This document shows positions 8,680 through 16,765 of a stretch of DNA of 64,000 bases, one piece after another. Numbering within the stretch: position 1 is the first letter of the stretch; each line of letters starts with the position of its first letter. This DNA comes from Halorussus vallis. GTDB lineage: Archaea; Halobacteriota; Halobacteria; Halobacteriales; Haladaptataceae. The notes below the pieces were generated by a model. It ran no database searches. It saw only the letters and a list, made by a program, of their open reading frames with translations, and was not told where the DNA came from. The stretch is taken from assembly GCF_024138165.1 (NCBI RefSeq), contig NZ_CP100000.1:3658001-3722000 (forward strand), given 5' to 3'. The position numbers and the translations under genes are program-made.

Positions 8680-9626
8680 ATGACCGCCGGAGGCGACGGC
8701 ACGGAGCGGTCCGGAGACGACGGAGCACCCGGCGACTCCGGGGATTCGACGACGGAGAGTCTCTCCTGGAACGTCGGTCCGGGCGACTCCCGCACGATTC
8801 GGGTCTGTTACTACCTCTTCGAGGCGTTCGCGGGCGGCGCCGTGCTGGCGGGAGCGTTCGAGTACGGCCGGGCGTTCCTCCCGGCCGCGCTGGCGTCGAA
8901 TCCGTGGGCGCCCGCCGCCCTCTCGCTCGCGGCGCTCGCGCTCGCCTGGCGGTGCTGGCGGTGGCTCCTGGCGCGGGCCGGGCGACCCGCAAACCGGACC
9001 GCCCGCGAGTGGCTGGCCGTCCGCCGGTGGTGGCTGTCGCTCGCGGCGGCGACACCCGTCGCCGTCGCGCTGGTCGCCCTCGAACGCTCGCTCCCCCGTC
9101 CACACTGGTCCGGTCCGTATTCGACGTGGTTCGTCGCGCTGTTCGTCGCGGTGGCGTTCGCCTGGCTCACCGAACTGCTGAGCGCGGCGAGGGCGAACTC
9201 GACGCCGAGTCGCTGACCCTCTCCGCGCCTCGTTACGGCCGGGAGCGGGTGGTGGACCTCCGGACGCTCACGGGCGTCCGGCACGTCACCGTCGGGGAGT
9301 TCGCCGTGCTGTGGCTGTCGGCGTCGCCCGGCGTCGAGAAGCGTTCGGCGGTCCAGGGCCTCTACGCGATGCCGGCCGAGACGTTCGAGCGCGCGAAGCC
9401 GGCGTTCGAGGCGGGGGTGGCCGCGCCGGTCCCCCTCGACGCCGAAACCGTCGAGCGGGCGCGGTTCTTCCGGCGAGTCAACCGCGTCGTCCTTGCCGCG
9501 TTCGTCGCGGTCACGGTCGTCGCGTTCGGGGTCCTGTTCTGGATTCGAGCGCCCGCCTACCTCTACCTCCAGTGGCTCTGGGGATTCGTGCTGTTCGGCG
9601 CGCTCCTGTTCAAACTCGCGCTGTGA
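8680..9626 (+). pseudogene. Frameshifted four-helix membrane protein with PH-like middle domain
   Basis: Two reading frames together make one coherent protein. Positions 8680-9216 encode an N-terminal region with transmembrane segments and stop after AWLTELLSAAR. The continuation, GELDAESLTLSAPRYG and a beta-rich PH-like region ending in two more transmembrane helices, is read in the frame one base back and ends at 9626. Adding a single G to the GGG run at 9191-9193 would give an uninterrupted product of about 315 residues. No good start codon lies at the beginning of the second part. This is either a real one-base deletion or a sequencing error. The next gene overlaps its stop (GTGA), as in an intact operon. 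Confidence 0.75.
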
Positions 9627-9901
9627 GCGGGGTCGCTGAGGCTGTCGCGACTGTCGGGGACGCGGCCGACGGGACTATTGAAATCGACGCCCACGTGCCC
9701 GACGTGGCAGAGATAACCTACGAGGGACCTGACGGGGCCGAATCGATCGCGGTCGACGCCGAGCACGTCTCGGACTCCGGGCGAGTCCGCGGGGTCCGAA
9801 TCCAGCGCGACGACGGGAGCTACCTCCACATCCCCGACGGTCGCCTCTACGCGATAACGACGACCGAGGCGGAGGGCAAGGTCGACTACTCGACGCCGTA
9901 G
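9623..9901 (+). CDS. Small acidic hypothetical protein
   Basis: This 92-residue acidic protein is read from a GTG overlapping the stop codon of the preceding membrane protein. A strand-rich core contains EITYEGPDGAESIAVDAEHV and DDGSYLHIPDGRLYAI. It has no signal or membrane segment. I do not recognise the family. The overlap suggests co-translation with the upstream frameshifted gene. Confidence 0.6.
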   Translation: MSGVAEAVATVGDAADGTIEIDAHVPDVAEITYEGPDGAESIAVDAEHVSDSGRVRGVRIQRDDGSYLHIPDGRLYAITTTEAEGKVDYSTP

Positions 9902-9909
9902 CTCCGGGC

Positions 9910-9938
9910 GTGTCCGGCGGGTCCGACCCGCCGGACAC
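9910..9938. terminator. Bidirectional hairpin between convergent genes
   Basis: A perfect inverted repeat with 14-bp arms (GTGTCCGGCGGGTC) and one central base lies nine bases after one stop and about 75 bases from the stop of the convergent MFS gene. It could serve both. Confidence 0.6.
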
Positions 9939-10014
9939 CGCTGGGTTCAGTTCCGAGATTCCCTGGGTTCGACTTCGGGGCCTGCCAAGCGCGGCCGGTT
10001 CCGCGACCGGTCGG

Positions 10015-11292
10015 TCAGTCCTGGGGCGCGGGTCGGCCGGCCTCCCCGCCCGCCGGGACGGTTTCTTCGACCTGCGTGTAGACGAGCGCGAGTCCGACGG
10101 CCGCCAGCGCAGCGCCGAACGCGAACGGCCAGACGAAGCCGAACGTCACCAGAAAGCCCGAGGCCAGCGGACCGATGGCGGTACCGAGCCCGAACGCCAT
10201 CGTCAGCACCGAGAGCTTCGTGCCCGACTCGCCCTCCCGCGCCAGATCGCCGGCGAGCGCGAGCGCGGGCGCGAACACCATCGCCACCGCGACGCCCTGG
10301 ACCAGCCGAGCCAGTATCATCGTCGCCGGCGTGGTGACGAACCCCTGCGCGAGCAGCGAGGGGACCAGCACGACGAACCCGGCCACGACGAACGGCCGGC
10401 GGCCGTACCTGTCGCTCGCCCGGCCGACCGGCACCTGGAAGACCACGTTGGCGAGCACGACCGCCGCGAACTCGACGCTGAACAGCACCGGCCCCTGGTC
10501 GAGTCGCGCCAGCAGTTGCGGTTCGAGCGTGGCGAACAGGCCGATGCCGATGGCCATGAACAGCGTCGCCACGCCGAGCGCGAACACGGTGTCGAGTCCC
10601 CGGCCGTCGGGATCGCGGACCGCGATGGCCACGTCGTCGCCCGCGGATTCTGCGGTCCGCTCGGGGTCGGAGACGAACGCCGCGACCAGGCCGAAGCTGA
10701 CGACCGCCCCGAGCATGGCGACGGCGAACGCGGCGTGGAACCCCGACACCGTCCCGACCGGCGTCGCGTAGGGGCCGAACTCGAGGAGCGCGCCCGCCGC
10801 CAGCGGGCCGAACCCGAAGCCGATAAGTCGGAACGTGTTGAACACGCCGAAGTTGTTCCCCCGGTCGACGTCGGTCGCCAGTTCGTTGACCAGCGCGACG
10901 GTCGCGGGGATGGTCAGCGCCGCGCCGAGGCCCTGGACCATCCGGAGGACCACGACGCCGAGATAGCTGTCGACGAACGTGTACGCGCCGCTTGCCAGTC
11001 CCAGGAGCGCGAGTCCGGCGAGGATGAACGCCCGCCGCCTGCCGGTGCGGTCCGAGAGTCGCCCGGTGAACGGCTGGCCGAAGCTGTTGAGGAAGCCGAA
11101 CAGCGACAGCGCGACCCCGATGAGGATGGACTGGCGCACCCCCACCCCGAACAGGCTGGCGTGCCGGGAGCCGATGACCACTTCGTTCAAGAACCGCGGG
11201 AGCACCACGATGAGAAACGAGTTGCCCACCGAGTCTATCATCCGGGCGAACGCGAGCGTCAGCACTCGCCGGTCGGTTTCGAACGGTTCCAT
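10015..11292 (-). CDS. MFS transporter (multidrug-efflux type)
   Basis: This 425-residue major facilitator superfamily protein has twelve hydrophobic segments. The motif A loop is visible twice: GRLSDRTGRRRAFI after helix 2 and its echo GRASDRYGRRPFVVAG after helix 8. It starts MEPFETDRRVLTLAF and lacks a signal peptide. The closest architecture is drug/H+ antiporter efflux pumps, but the substrate is unknown. It has its own transcription unit between two hairpins. Confidence 0.85.
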   Translation of the reverse strand: MEPFETDRRVLTLAFARMIDSVGNSFLIVVLPRFLNEVVIGSRHASLFGVGVRQSILIGVALSLFGFLNSFGQPFTGRLSDRTGRRRAFILAGLALLGLASGAYTFVDSYLGVVVLRMVQGLGAALTIPATVALVNELATDVDRGNNFGVFNTFRLIGFGFGPLAAGALLEFGPYATPVGTVSGFHAAFAVAMLGAVVSFGLVAAFVSDPERTAESAGDDVAIAVRDPDGRGLDTVFALGVATLFMAIGIGLFATLEPQLLARLDQGPVLFSVEFAAVVLANVVFQVPVGRASDRYGRRPFVVAGFVVLVPSLLAQGFVTTPATMILARLVQGVAVAMVFAPALALAGDLAREGESGTKLSVLTMAFGLGTAIGPLASGFLVTFGFVWPFAFGAALAAVGLALVYTQVEETVPAGGEAGRPAPQD

Positions 11293-11357
11293 CCGGTCCG
11301 GCTAGGGCGCGGCGGGGTTTGACGGTTGTGGCGGGCGGCGTTCCGCGCAAATCCCGT

Positions 11358-11392
11358 GAGCGAGGCGCGACGCTCGGCGTCGCGCCTCGCTC
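11358..11392 (-). terminator. Hairpin downstream of the zinc-ribbon regulator
   Basis: 16-bp arms (GAGCGAGGCGCGACGC) enclose a TCG loop, 31 bases beyond the stop of the gene to its right on the minus strand and upstream of the MFS gene. It should separate the two units. Confidence 0.55.
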
Positions 11393-11422
11393 GCGGTCAC
11401 CCCTTCCGCACCTCGCTCGCAG

Positions 11423-12307
11423 TCACTCTTCCGGCGTCTCGACCGCGGTCACCTCGACGTCGTCGTCGAGGACGAACCGGAGTTCGTCGCCGTCGCACTC
11501 GACCGCCACCACGACCTCCCATGGGTCCTCCGAGCGGACCTCCCGGACGCCGTCGGCGACGAAGTCGAGTTCCCAGAGTGGCCGGGCGGTCACGTCGACG
11601 CCGCGGTCGTGGAAGAACGACACCGTCGCCGGGTGGTAGAGGACGGTTTCGCCCGGGGTCGTGTACATGAACCCGTTGCAGTTCCCGCAGGCGCGGGCGA
11701 CGTACACCGCCGACTCGCGGTCGCCGGTCAACCCCTCGCCGGAGACCCGCCGAAACTCCCCCGGCATCGGTCCGCCGCACCACTTGCAGACGCCCCGGTT
11801 GAACAGCAGGATGTTGTGTCTCCCCCACTGGTCGAACGCCGAGAGCAGTTCGTCGTCGTCCCACGCCTCGACGGCGCTCGGCGGGTAGGGGACGTCCTGG
11901 TACTCGCGGCCGCAGTCCTCGCAGGCGAGGCGAAGCCGGTTGTCCTCGTAGCGCGCCCGTAGAGTCGTGCCGCAGGTCGGACACGGGGCGTCGGCGTCGA
12001 AGTTCTCCAGGTCGGCGTCGTCGGTGAAGAACCCGGCGACGACGGTCCGGTACAGCAGTTCGCCCGCGTAGTTCAGGGTGTAGCCGTCCTCGCGCTCGCG
12101 GACGAACGGGCCGACCAATTTCCGGAGGTGGTAGTTGAACTTCCCGCTGTCCCGGACCGCGGCCCGCTCGCGGAGTTCGGAGAACCGAAGCGTCCCCTCG
12201 AACTCCTCGTACGGCGCGCTCCCGAGCGCCCGGAGGATGCGAAGTCGGGTTTCGTCGGCCACCAGGCCGAACGCGTCGGCCGGCGAAAGCGGTTGGTCGT
12301 CCGTCAC
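11423..12307 (-). CDS. ArsR-type winged-helix regulator with two zinc ribbons
   Basis: The 294-residue protein starts with a winged helix of the ArsR type (DAFGLVADETRLRILRAL, then KFNYHLRKLVG). A first zinc ribbon follows, with CPTC and CEDC about 20 residues apart. A second ribbon has CKWC and CGNC about 30 residues apart. The C-terminus is a beta-rich domain possibly binding a ligand. I chose the GTG giving MTDDQPLSP over an in-frame TTG nine codons upstream. The regulator is divergent from threonine synthase, but its target is unknown. Confidence 0.8.
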   Translation of the reverse strand: MTDDQPLSPADAFGLVADETRLRILRALGSAPYEEFEGTLRFSELRERAAVRDSGKFNYHLRKLVGPFVREREDGYTLNYAGELLYRTVVAGFFTDDADLENFDADAPCPTCGTTLRARYEDNRLRLACEDCGREYQDVPYPPSAVEAWDDDELLSAFDQWGRHNILLFNRGVCKWCGGPMPGEFRRVSGEGLTGDRESAVYVARACGNCNGFMYTTPGETVLYHPATVSFFHDRGVDVTARPLWELDFVADGVREVRSEDPWEVVVAVECDGDELRFVLDDDVEVTAVETPEE

Positions 12308-12402
12308 GTTCGCTCCGACTCCGGCGGCGGTCAAAAGCCTCCCGGTCGTGCGTTTCTCGGTGTCACGGTTGCTCGCACTCCGCTAACTCTCACCGCCTGA
12401 CC

Positions 12403-12498
12403 GCCCGGCGCGACGCCGGCGTCGCGCCGGGCGAGCGAAAGGGCAGGTCCGGGTGGTCGGCGGAAGCTAGGGGCCGAGCGGTCGGGCGAAAGGGCAGG
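12403..12498 (+). promoter_or_regulatory. Palindrome plus 13-bp direct repeat upstream of thrC
   Basis: The spacer between two divergent genes holds a zero-loop palindrome with 15-bp arms (12403-12432, arm GCCCGGCGCGACGCC). It also has an exact 13-bp direct repeat GCGAAAGGGCAGG at 12435-12447 and 12486-12498, 51 bases apart, the second copy ending 32 bases before the thrC ATG. No function is known. A leader structure or regulator sites are possible. Confidence 0.45.
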
Positions 12499-12529
12499 GG
12501 ATTTGTCCCTCGGCTTCGAACCCTCGCGC

Positions 12530-13723
12530 ATGGAGACTACCGAGGCGTTCGTCGGCCTGACGTGCGTCGACTGCGGCGAGCAGTTCGACGCCGCGGAGGC
12601 AACCCATCGCTGTCCCGACTGCGGAGGCATCCTGGACCCGACCTACGACTACGACGAGATCGACCTCTCGCGCGAGGACCTCGAATCGCGGCGCTTCGAC
12701 ACGATGTGGCGCTACGAGGAACTGCTGCCGTTCCCCCGCGAATCGGCGGTCACGATGGACGAGGGCGCGACCCCGCTCGTGGAGTGTCCGCGCCTCGCCG
12801 ACGAACTCGGCGTCGGCCGCGTGCTGCTGAAAGACGAGGGGCGCAACCCGACGGGGACGTTCAAGGACCGCGGCCAGACCGCCGCCGTGACGGCGGCGGT
12901 CCAGCACGGCGCGACCGACGTGGCGCTCAACTCCGCGGGCAACGCCGGCCAGGCCGCGGCGGCGTACGCCGCGCGCGCCGGTCTCGACTCGCACGTCTTC
13001 CTCCCTTCGCGGGCTGGGTTCACCAACAAGGCGATGGTGAACGTCCACGGCGGCGACATGACGGTCGTCGAGGGCCGTATCGGCGACGCCGGCGCGGCCT
13101 ACGAGGACGCGATGGCCGAGCACGACGACTGGTACTCGGTCAAGACGTTCGTCACGCCCTACCGCCACGAGGGCAAGAAGACGATGCTGTACGAGGTCGT
13201 CGAGCAGAACGACTGGGAGGTGCCCGACGCGGTGGTCTACCCGACCGGCGGCGGGGTCGGCCTCGTCGGGATGCACAAGGGCGCGACGGAACTCCGGGAC
13301 CTCGGGCTGATCGACGAGGTGCCGTCGATGTACGCGGCCCAGTCGGCTGGCTGTGCGCCCATCGTCGAAGCGTTCGAGGAGGGAAAGGACGCCCACGAGA
13401 CGTGGGACGTGCCGGACACCATCTGCGGCGGCATCGAGATTCCGGACCCCGGCGCGAGCCCCTGGATTCTGGACGCCCTGCGCGAGAGCGACGGCGGCGC
13501 GGTGGCCACCCCCGACGAGGACATCCTCGACAGCGCCGTCGCCGTGGCCACCAACGAGGGCATCGAGATGGGCGCGACCGCCGCGGCGGCCGCCAGCGGC
13601 GCGTGGGAACTCGCCCGGCGCGGCGAGTTCGGAGAAGACGACACCGTCGTCCTGCTGAACACCGGCGCGGGCAACAAGGACGACGACGTGCTCCGCAGCC
13701 ACCTGATGGGCAAAGGAATCTGA
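12530..13723 (+). CDS. thrC: Threonine synthase
   Basis: This 397-residue PLP enzyme converts O-phospho-L-homoserine to threonine. An N-terminal zinc-finger-like part has CVDC and CPDCGG, as in many archaeal threonine synthases. The PLP lysine lies in NPTGTFKDRGQ, the phosphate/PLP-binding Asn in NSAGNAGQA, and a glycine loop in YPTGGGVGLVGM. Length matches the family. The start is the ATG giving METTEAFVGL, since upstream residues look non-coding. It is the only thr gene here; homoserine genes are not seen nearby. Confidence 0.92.
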   Translation: METTEAFVGLTCVDCGEQFDAAEATHRCPDCGGILDPTYDYDEIDLSREDLESRRFDTMWRYEELLPFPRESAVTMDEGATPLVECPRLADELGVGRVLLKDEGRNPTGTFKDRGQTAAVTAAVQHGATDVALNSAGNAGQAAAAYAARAGLDSHVFLPSRAGFTNKAMVNVHGGDMTVVEGRIGDAGAAYEDAMAEHDDWYSVKTFVTPYRHEGKKTMLYEVVEQNDWEVPDAVVYPTGGGVGLVGMHKGATELRDLGLIDEVPSMYAAQSAGCAPIVEAFEEGKDAHETWDVPDTICGGIEIPDPGASPWILDALRESDGGAVATPDEDILDSAVAVATNEGIEMGATAAAAASGAWELARRGEFGEDDTVVLLNTGAGNKDDDVLRSHLMGKGI

Positions 13724-13728
13724 CTGGG

Positions 13729-13854
13729 CTACTGTTCGACGTCGACCGGGTCGTCGGCGATGATCCAGGCGTCGGGCGACGCCTTGGACCGCAGTTCGAG
13801 GCTTCCGTCGTGGAAGTGAGCGGTGATGCGACCGCGCGCTTCGGACTCTGACAT
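13729..13854 (-). CDS. 41-residue conserved small haloarchaeal protein
   Basis: This is a tiny acidic/basic protein, MSESEARGRITAHFHDGS at the start and ending in DDPVDVEQ, with no membrane segment. It has a proper ATG, a TATA-like ATTACTA about 32 bases upstream and lies convergent with thrC, only five bases apart. The mix of charged residues around a short strand (LELRSKASPDAWIIAD) fits small haloarchaeal proteins seen in many genomes. Function is unknown. Confidence 0.6.
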   Translation of the reverse strand: MSESEARGRITAHFHDGSLELRSKASPDAWIIADDPVDVEQ

Positions 13855-13949
13855 GGACGTATTCGGCTACGAGCTATCCGTCCATTACTATTGACCGGCT
13901 AGTCGAACGTTAGGGCGCGCGAACCCGCGAAAAACGGAGTGAAACGGAT

Positions 13950-14132
13950 TCAGTAGTAGTAGACCTCGAAGCGGTCGCCGCACTCGGCGCAGGCGACCGA
14001 CCGACCTTTCAGTCTGTCTCCGTCGCCGAAGGCCGCTCGCGGTTCTCCGCCGTCCGTACGCAGGTCGTCGCCGATGGTTACGCTCCGGGCGTCGCAGTGG
14101 GGACACCCGACCTGTACGCTTGCTTGCGGCAT
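13950..14132 (-). CDS. Small zinc-ribbon protein
   Basis: This 60-residue protein contains two CxxC pairs (GCPHC near residue 9-13 and CAECG near residue 50), typical of a single zinc ribbon, ending in FEVYYY. An AT-rich box at 14163-14169 lies about 34 bases upstream of the second ATG (MPQASVQ). This fits that start rather than the ATG six codons earlier. It is conserved in style with other haloarchaeal single-ribbon proteins. A regulatory or RNA-binding role is possible but unproven. Confidence 0.7.
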   Translation of the reverse strand: MPQASVQVGCPHCDARSVTIGDDLRTDGGEPRAAFGDGDRLKGRSVACAECGDRFEVYYY

Positions 14133-14436
14133 GCTCACCGAATATTCCATCCGGGACGTTAGTTATATTCCGTCTAATGGAGCTGACAATCGGTTCCTTC
14201 GACGCGCGAAAACGGCTTAGACCGGCGTTAATGCGCCTCCGGCCTGGCTTGACTCGACGGCGCTCGACCCGCATTCGGCGCTTGAATCGGGCCGGCGGGC
14301 CGCAAGCCGGGCCTGTTTCCCGCGGAACGACCGGAACCGTCGGAACGACCCGCCACGCCGATACGTCGCCGCCCGACGCGCCGCCGAAACGAGGGGACAA
14401 ATATATCCTTTAGACGCGTCTAATAACGGTCACACG
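14133..14436. other. Intergenic region upstream of the DtxR regulator
   Basis: A 304-base spacer between divergent genes. It holds the promoter and the palindrome listed separately. It also has two half-sites related to it: GTCTAA at 14172-14177 and TTAGAC at 14217-14222 (within TTAGACCGGCGTTAA). Nothing else coding is seen. Confidence 0.6.
14398..14423 (+). promoter_or_regulatory. TATA box and DtxR-type operator of the Mn cassette
   Basis: An AAATATAT box (14398-14406) is followed by the perfect 14-bp palindrome TTAGACGCGTCTAA (14410-14423), ahead of the regulator ATG at 14437. The palindrome covers the region between TATA box and expected start site, so binding there would block initiation. 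Its length and TTAG/CTAA ends match the operator style of archaeal DtxR-family metalloregulators. Confidence 0.7.
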
Positions 14437-15114
14437 ATGTTGAGCGACGTGATGGAGGACTACCTCAAGGCTATCTACGCGCTCCAGCGGGAGGGAGAGA
14501 GCCCCGTCTCGACCTCCGCCATCGCGGAGTACCTTGACGTGACGCCGCCCACGGTGACGAGCATGGTCGAGAAACTCGCCGACCGCGGACTGGTCGAGCG
14601 CGAGAAGTACAAGGGAGTCGAACTCACCGCCGAGGGCGAAACCGTCGCGCTCGAAGTGCTGCGCCACCACCGCCTGCTGGAGTCGTACCTCACCGAGCAC
14701 CTCGACTACTCGTGGAGCGAGGTCCACGAGGAGGCCGACACGCTCGAACACCACATCAGCGAGGAGTTCGAGCGCCGGGTCGCCGAGGCGCTGGGCGACC
14801 CCGAGGTCGACCCCCACGGCGACCCCATCCCGGGCGCCGACCTCACGCCGCCCGAGGAAACCGGCGTGACGCCGCTGTCGGACCACGAGCCGGGCGACCG
14901 CCTCGTCGTCGCCCGCGTCAGCGACCGCGACGAGGAGGAACTGCGCTACCTCGCCGACGCCGGCATCGCGCCGGGCACAGAACTCGAAGTCGTCGACGTG
15001 GCGCCGTTCGGCATGGTGACCGTCTCGCTGGTCGACGACGACGCCGAGCAGAGCCTCCCCGAGAACGTCGCCCGGTCGATCCGGGTCCGCAGCGCCGAGG
15101 AGGTCCGGGCGTGA
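14437..15114 (+). CDS. DtxR/MntR-family metal-dependent regulator with FeoA-like domain
   Basis: The 225-residue regulator has an N-terminal winged helix (EDYLKAIYALQREGESPVSTSAIAEYLDVTPPTVTSMVE is the region at residues 5-43). A dimerisation and metal domain follows with HHRLLESYL, and EVHEEADTLEHHISEEFERR supplies the metal-binding Glu and His. A C-terminal SH3/FeoA-like domain starts near residue 155. The start overlaps no other gene, and a palindromic operator precedes it. Its stop overlaps the start of a GDT1-type transporter (GTGA), so the regulator and the exporters are one operon, suggesting Mn2+ sensing. The metal is inferred from the neighbours, not shown. Confidence 0.88.
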   Translation: MLSDVMEDYLKAIYALQREGESPVSTSAIAEYLDVTPPTVTSMVEKLADRGLVEREKYKGVELTAEGETVALEVLRHHRLLESYLTEHLDYSWSEVHEEADTLEHHISEEFERRVAEALGDPEVDPHGDPIPGADLTPPEETGVTPLSDHEPGDRLVVARVSDRDEEELRYLADAGIAPGTELEVVDVAPFGMVTVSLVDDDAEQSLPENVARSIRVRSAEEVRA

Positions 15115-15902
15115 CCGCGGCGGTACCGTCGCCGGTACCGCTCGCGGCCGGACTCGACTCGGTGGTCGAACGCTACGACGCCTACGGCCCGCTGGTCGCG
15201 GCGTTCCTCGCCAACACGCTGGCGACGTTCGGCGACAAGGGCCAACTCGTCGTGGTGACCCTCGCCTCGCGCTACGACGCCGAGAAGGTGTTCGTCGGCG
15301 CGATGGGCGCGTTCGTCGCCTGGAGCGCGATCGAGGTGACCGTCGGCCAGATGGTCGTGAGCGCCGTCTCCGACACGGCGATGACGCTGGCGACCGGCGG
15401 ACTGTTCGTCGCGTTCGGCCTCTGGACGCTGTGGACCGCGGTCGGCCGCTTCCGCCGGCGCGTCGGCGACCCCGACGGACCGCTCCTGACCGGCGGCGGC
15501 GTCGACGTGGGGCTGACGGGGCGACTCCTGCCCGACGTGGTCCTCGACCGCGTGGGGACCCACGGCGGCGTCCTGACGAGTTTCGTCTTCATCGCGTTCG
15601 CCGAGTTCGGCGACAAGACCCAACTGCTGACCATCACGCTCGCCGGGACGTTCCCCGACCGGCCGCTGTCGGTGTTCGTCGGCGTGGTGGCCGCGCTCGG
15701 CCTCCGGACCGGCGTCGACGCCGTCATCGGCGAGAAGTTCGAGCGCTGGATTCCGACCCGGTGGCTGGAACTGGTCGCGGCGGTCGTCTTCGTGACGTTC
15801 GGCCTGGTCGTCCTCGGCGTCGTCCCGACGACCCTCCTGCTCGGCCTGCTCGCCGGCCTCCTCGCGCTCGGTGCGGCGCGGGCGGTCCGGTCACTGCGGT
15901 AG
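15111..15902 (+). CDS. TMEM165/GDT1-family cation transporter, first copy
   Basis: The 263-residue integral membrane protein belongs to the UPF0016/GDT1 family (MneA, TMEM165), which exports Mn2+ (and Ca2+) in exchange for H+. It has two homologous halves. The second half carries the full signature AEFGDKTQLLTI, and the first the altered ATFGDKGQL, lacking the first Glu. The C-terminus is hydrophobic. It begins with a GTG overlapping the regulator's stop (GTGA), and it is followed 79 bases later by a paralogue. The pair probably protects the cell from Mn overload. Confidence 0.85.
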   Translation: MTAAVPSPVPLAAGLDSVVERYDAYGPLVAAFLANTLATFGDKGQLVVVTLASRYDAEKVFVGAMGAFVAWSAIEVTVGQMVVSAVSDTAMTLATGGLFVAFGLWTLWTAVGRFRRRVGDPDGPLLTGGGVDVGLTGRLLPDVVLDRVGTHGGVLTSFVFIAFAEFGDKTQLLTITLAGTFPDRPLSVFVGVVAALGLRTGVDAVIGEKFERWIPTRWLELVAAVVFVTFGLVVLGVVPTTLLLGLLAGLLALGAARAVRSLR

Positions 15903-15981
15903 GTCGGGGGAAACCCGCGAGGCTCGCTTCTCCTGGCCGTAACCCTTCTCGACGTCGGGTTCCTAGCGGGGTCGACCCCCG

Positions 15982-16656
15982 ATGGCCGCCCAGACGATGA
16001 CGACGCCGCTGGTCGCACAGAACGTCGGTTCGCTCGTCCAACGGTACGCCGTCTACGGCCCGCTGGTCGCGGCGTTCGTCGCCAACCTCGTCGGTACGTT
16101 CGGCGACAAGGGGCAGGTCGCCGTCGTGACTCTGGCCTCCGAGAAGTCCTGGGCTGGCGTGTTCGCCGGCGCGATGGCCGCGTTCGCCGCCTGGAGCGCG
16201 CTCGAAGTGGCGCTCGGCGGCTGGCTCGTCGCCGCGATTCCCCGGAGCCTGCTGACCGTCGCGACCGCGGGTCTGTTCGCCGCCTTCGGCGCGTGGACGC
16301 TGTGGAACGCAGTCGAGCGATTTCGCGAGAGCGAGGACGGCGGCGCCGACGAGGCGTCCTCGTCGCTCCTCGACCGGTTCGACGACCGCCGCGGCGCCGT
16401 GGCGGGGTTCGCCCTCGTCGCGGTCGCGGAGTTCGGCGACAAGACCCAATTGCTGACCATCGCGCTCGCGGCGGCGTTTCCCGACCGACCGCTGTCGGTG
16501 TTCGTCGGCGTGATGGCCGCGATCGCCCTCCGAACAGGCGTCGACGCCGTCGTCGGCGAGGCCCTCGGCAACCGCCTGCCGCTCCGCTGGGTCGAACTGG
16601 CCGCGGGCGTCGCGTTCGTGGGGTTGGCCGCGCTCGCCGTGCGCGCACCGCTGTAA
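15982..16656 (+). CDS. TMEM165/GDT1-family cation transporter, second copy
   Basis: This 224-residue paralogue of the preceding gene shares both motif versions, GTFGDKGQVAVV and AEFGDKTQLLTI, and the same YGPLVAAFVANLVG opening helix. About six transmembrane segments are predicted. The first-half Glu of the family motif is again missing, so the asymmetry is shared. The gene lies downstream without a strong terminator, so it could be transcribed with the regulator. A tandem duplication is likely, though the two proteins are clearly diverged. Confidence 0.85.
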   Translation: MAAQTMTTPLVAQNVGSLVQRYAVYGPLVAAFVANLVGTFGDKGQVAVVTLASEKSWAGVFAGAMAAFAAWSALEVALGGWLVAAIPRSLLTVATAGLFAAFGAWTLWNAVERFRESEDGGADEASSSLLDRFDDRRGAVAGFALVAVAEFGDKTQLLTIALAAAFPDRPLSVFVGVMAAIALRTGVDAVVGEALGNRLPLRWVELAAGVAFVGLAALAVRAPL

Positions 16657-16765
16657 ACCGAGCGACTCGCGGCGGCCCGGGCGACCTCGGTGGCACTCCG
16701 CTCTCGCGGAACCCGCGTCGTCGACGCGACAGGCTTTTCTCGGGCGCGGAACCTACCTCGGAGCG

